Both the position numbers and the translations under genes were made by a program. A stretch of DNA of 33,175 nucleotides from an uncultured Woeseiaceae bacterium. GTDB taxonomy: Bacteria; Pseudomonadota; Gammaproteobacteria; Steroidobacterales; Woeseiaceae. The notes under the pieces were generated by a model. The model did not search any database. It was not told the DNA's origin and was given only the letters and a program-made list of their open reading frames with translations. The stretch is taken from the NCBI GenBank assembly GCA_905480255.1, contig CAJQPR010000049.1, forward strand, positions 1 through 33,175. The letters run 5' to 3'. Positions 33,144-33,175 of this stretch are shown piece after piece (within the stretch, counting starts at the first letter, position 1; every line of letters begins with the position of its first letter).

Positions 33144-33175
33144 GCGACGCCTGCTTTGCATTGTTTTAAGTTTTT

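Noticed and set aside
1-33175. Mobile element, prophage, toxin-antitoxin or defence island
   Set aside because: No integrase, transposase, terminal repeats or defence-protein motifs were found on either strand; the gene content is mainly core metabolism.

Overview
This is a moderately GC-rich, densely packed stretch of chromosome from a gammaproteobacterium. The evidence is the gene set: PurB, MnmA-NudJ, the uL16 hydroxylase RoxA, RluE next to an Escherichia-type Icd, a PhoP/PhoQ-like pair, and a uvrC-pgsA-tRNA-Gly run. I cannot name the species. Class II DAHP synthase, the heptaheme lipoprotein and the several small lipoproteins suggest a free-living aerobic lineage away from the enterics; that is inference. 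No phage, insertion sequence, CRISPR array or defence island is visible.

Layout. (1) 1-6595, minus strand: roxA, a DUF7931-like gene, nudJ, mnmA, acnA and the 5' part of a cobB sirtuin gene that runs off the left edge. (2) 6794-9253: a small secreted NTF2-like protein (plus) facing a heptaheme-cytochrome/TPR lipoprotein (minus). (3) 9336-13683: purB (minus) divergent from fumC-nudL-mazG (plus). (4) 13701-16907, plus strand: an array of direct repeats at 11-bp spacing, then a glycine-zipper protein, a PepSY protein, a PhoP-like regulator and a PhoQ-like kinase. (5) 16909-19116, minus strand: nfeD-slipin. (6) 19185-23493: a short asparaginase-like protein, an ALDH7-type aldehyde dehydrogenase, class II DAHP synthase and rluE, separated by hairpins or overlapping stops. 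(7) 23665-28324, plus strand: icd, a family-5-like uracil-DNA glycosylase, uvrC, pgsA and tRNA-Gly(GCC) with its own strong promoter. (8) 28400-33099: an accessory tail of exported or metal-related proteins (YkgJ, DUF2268-like lipoprotein, SGNH hydrolase, two further lipoproteins), ending with a rightward promoter at the edge.

Together the window carries three TCA-cycle enzymes (AcnA, FumC, Icd), nucleotide-pool cleaning (two Nudix enzymes, MazG), DNA repair (UDG, UvrC), translation-apparatus modification (MnmA, RluE, RoxA) and an envelope-sensing operon. Most of it is core genome. I did not find a clear new multi-gene system. The most notable signals are the 11-bp-phased repeat array in front of the PhoP/PhoQ-like operon, an Icd with a non-canonical coenzyme pocket and a C-terminal insertion, the tRNA-Gly leader with tRNA-like debris around it, and several under-described exported proteins.
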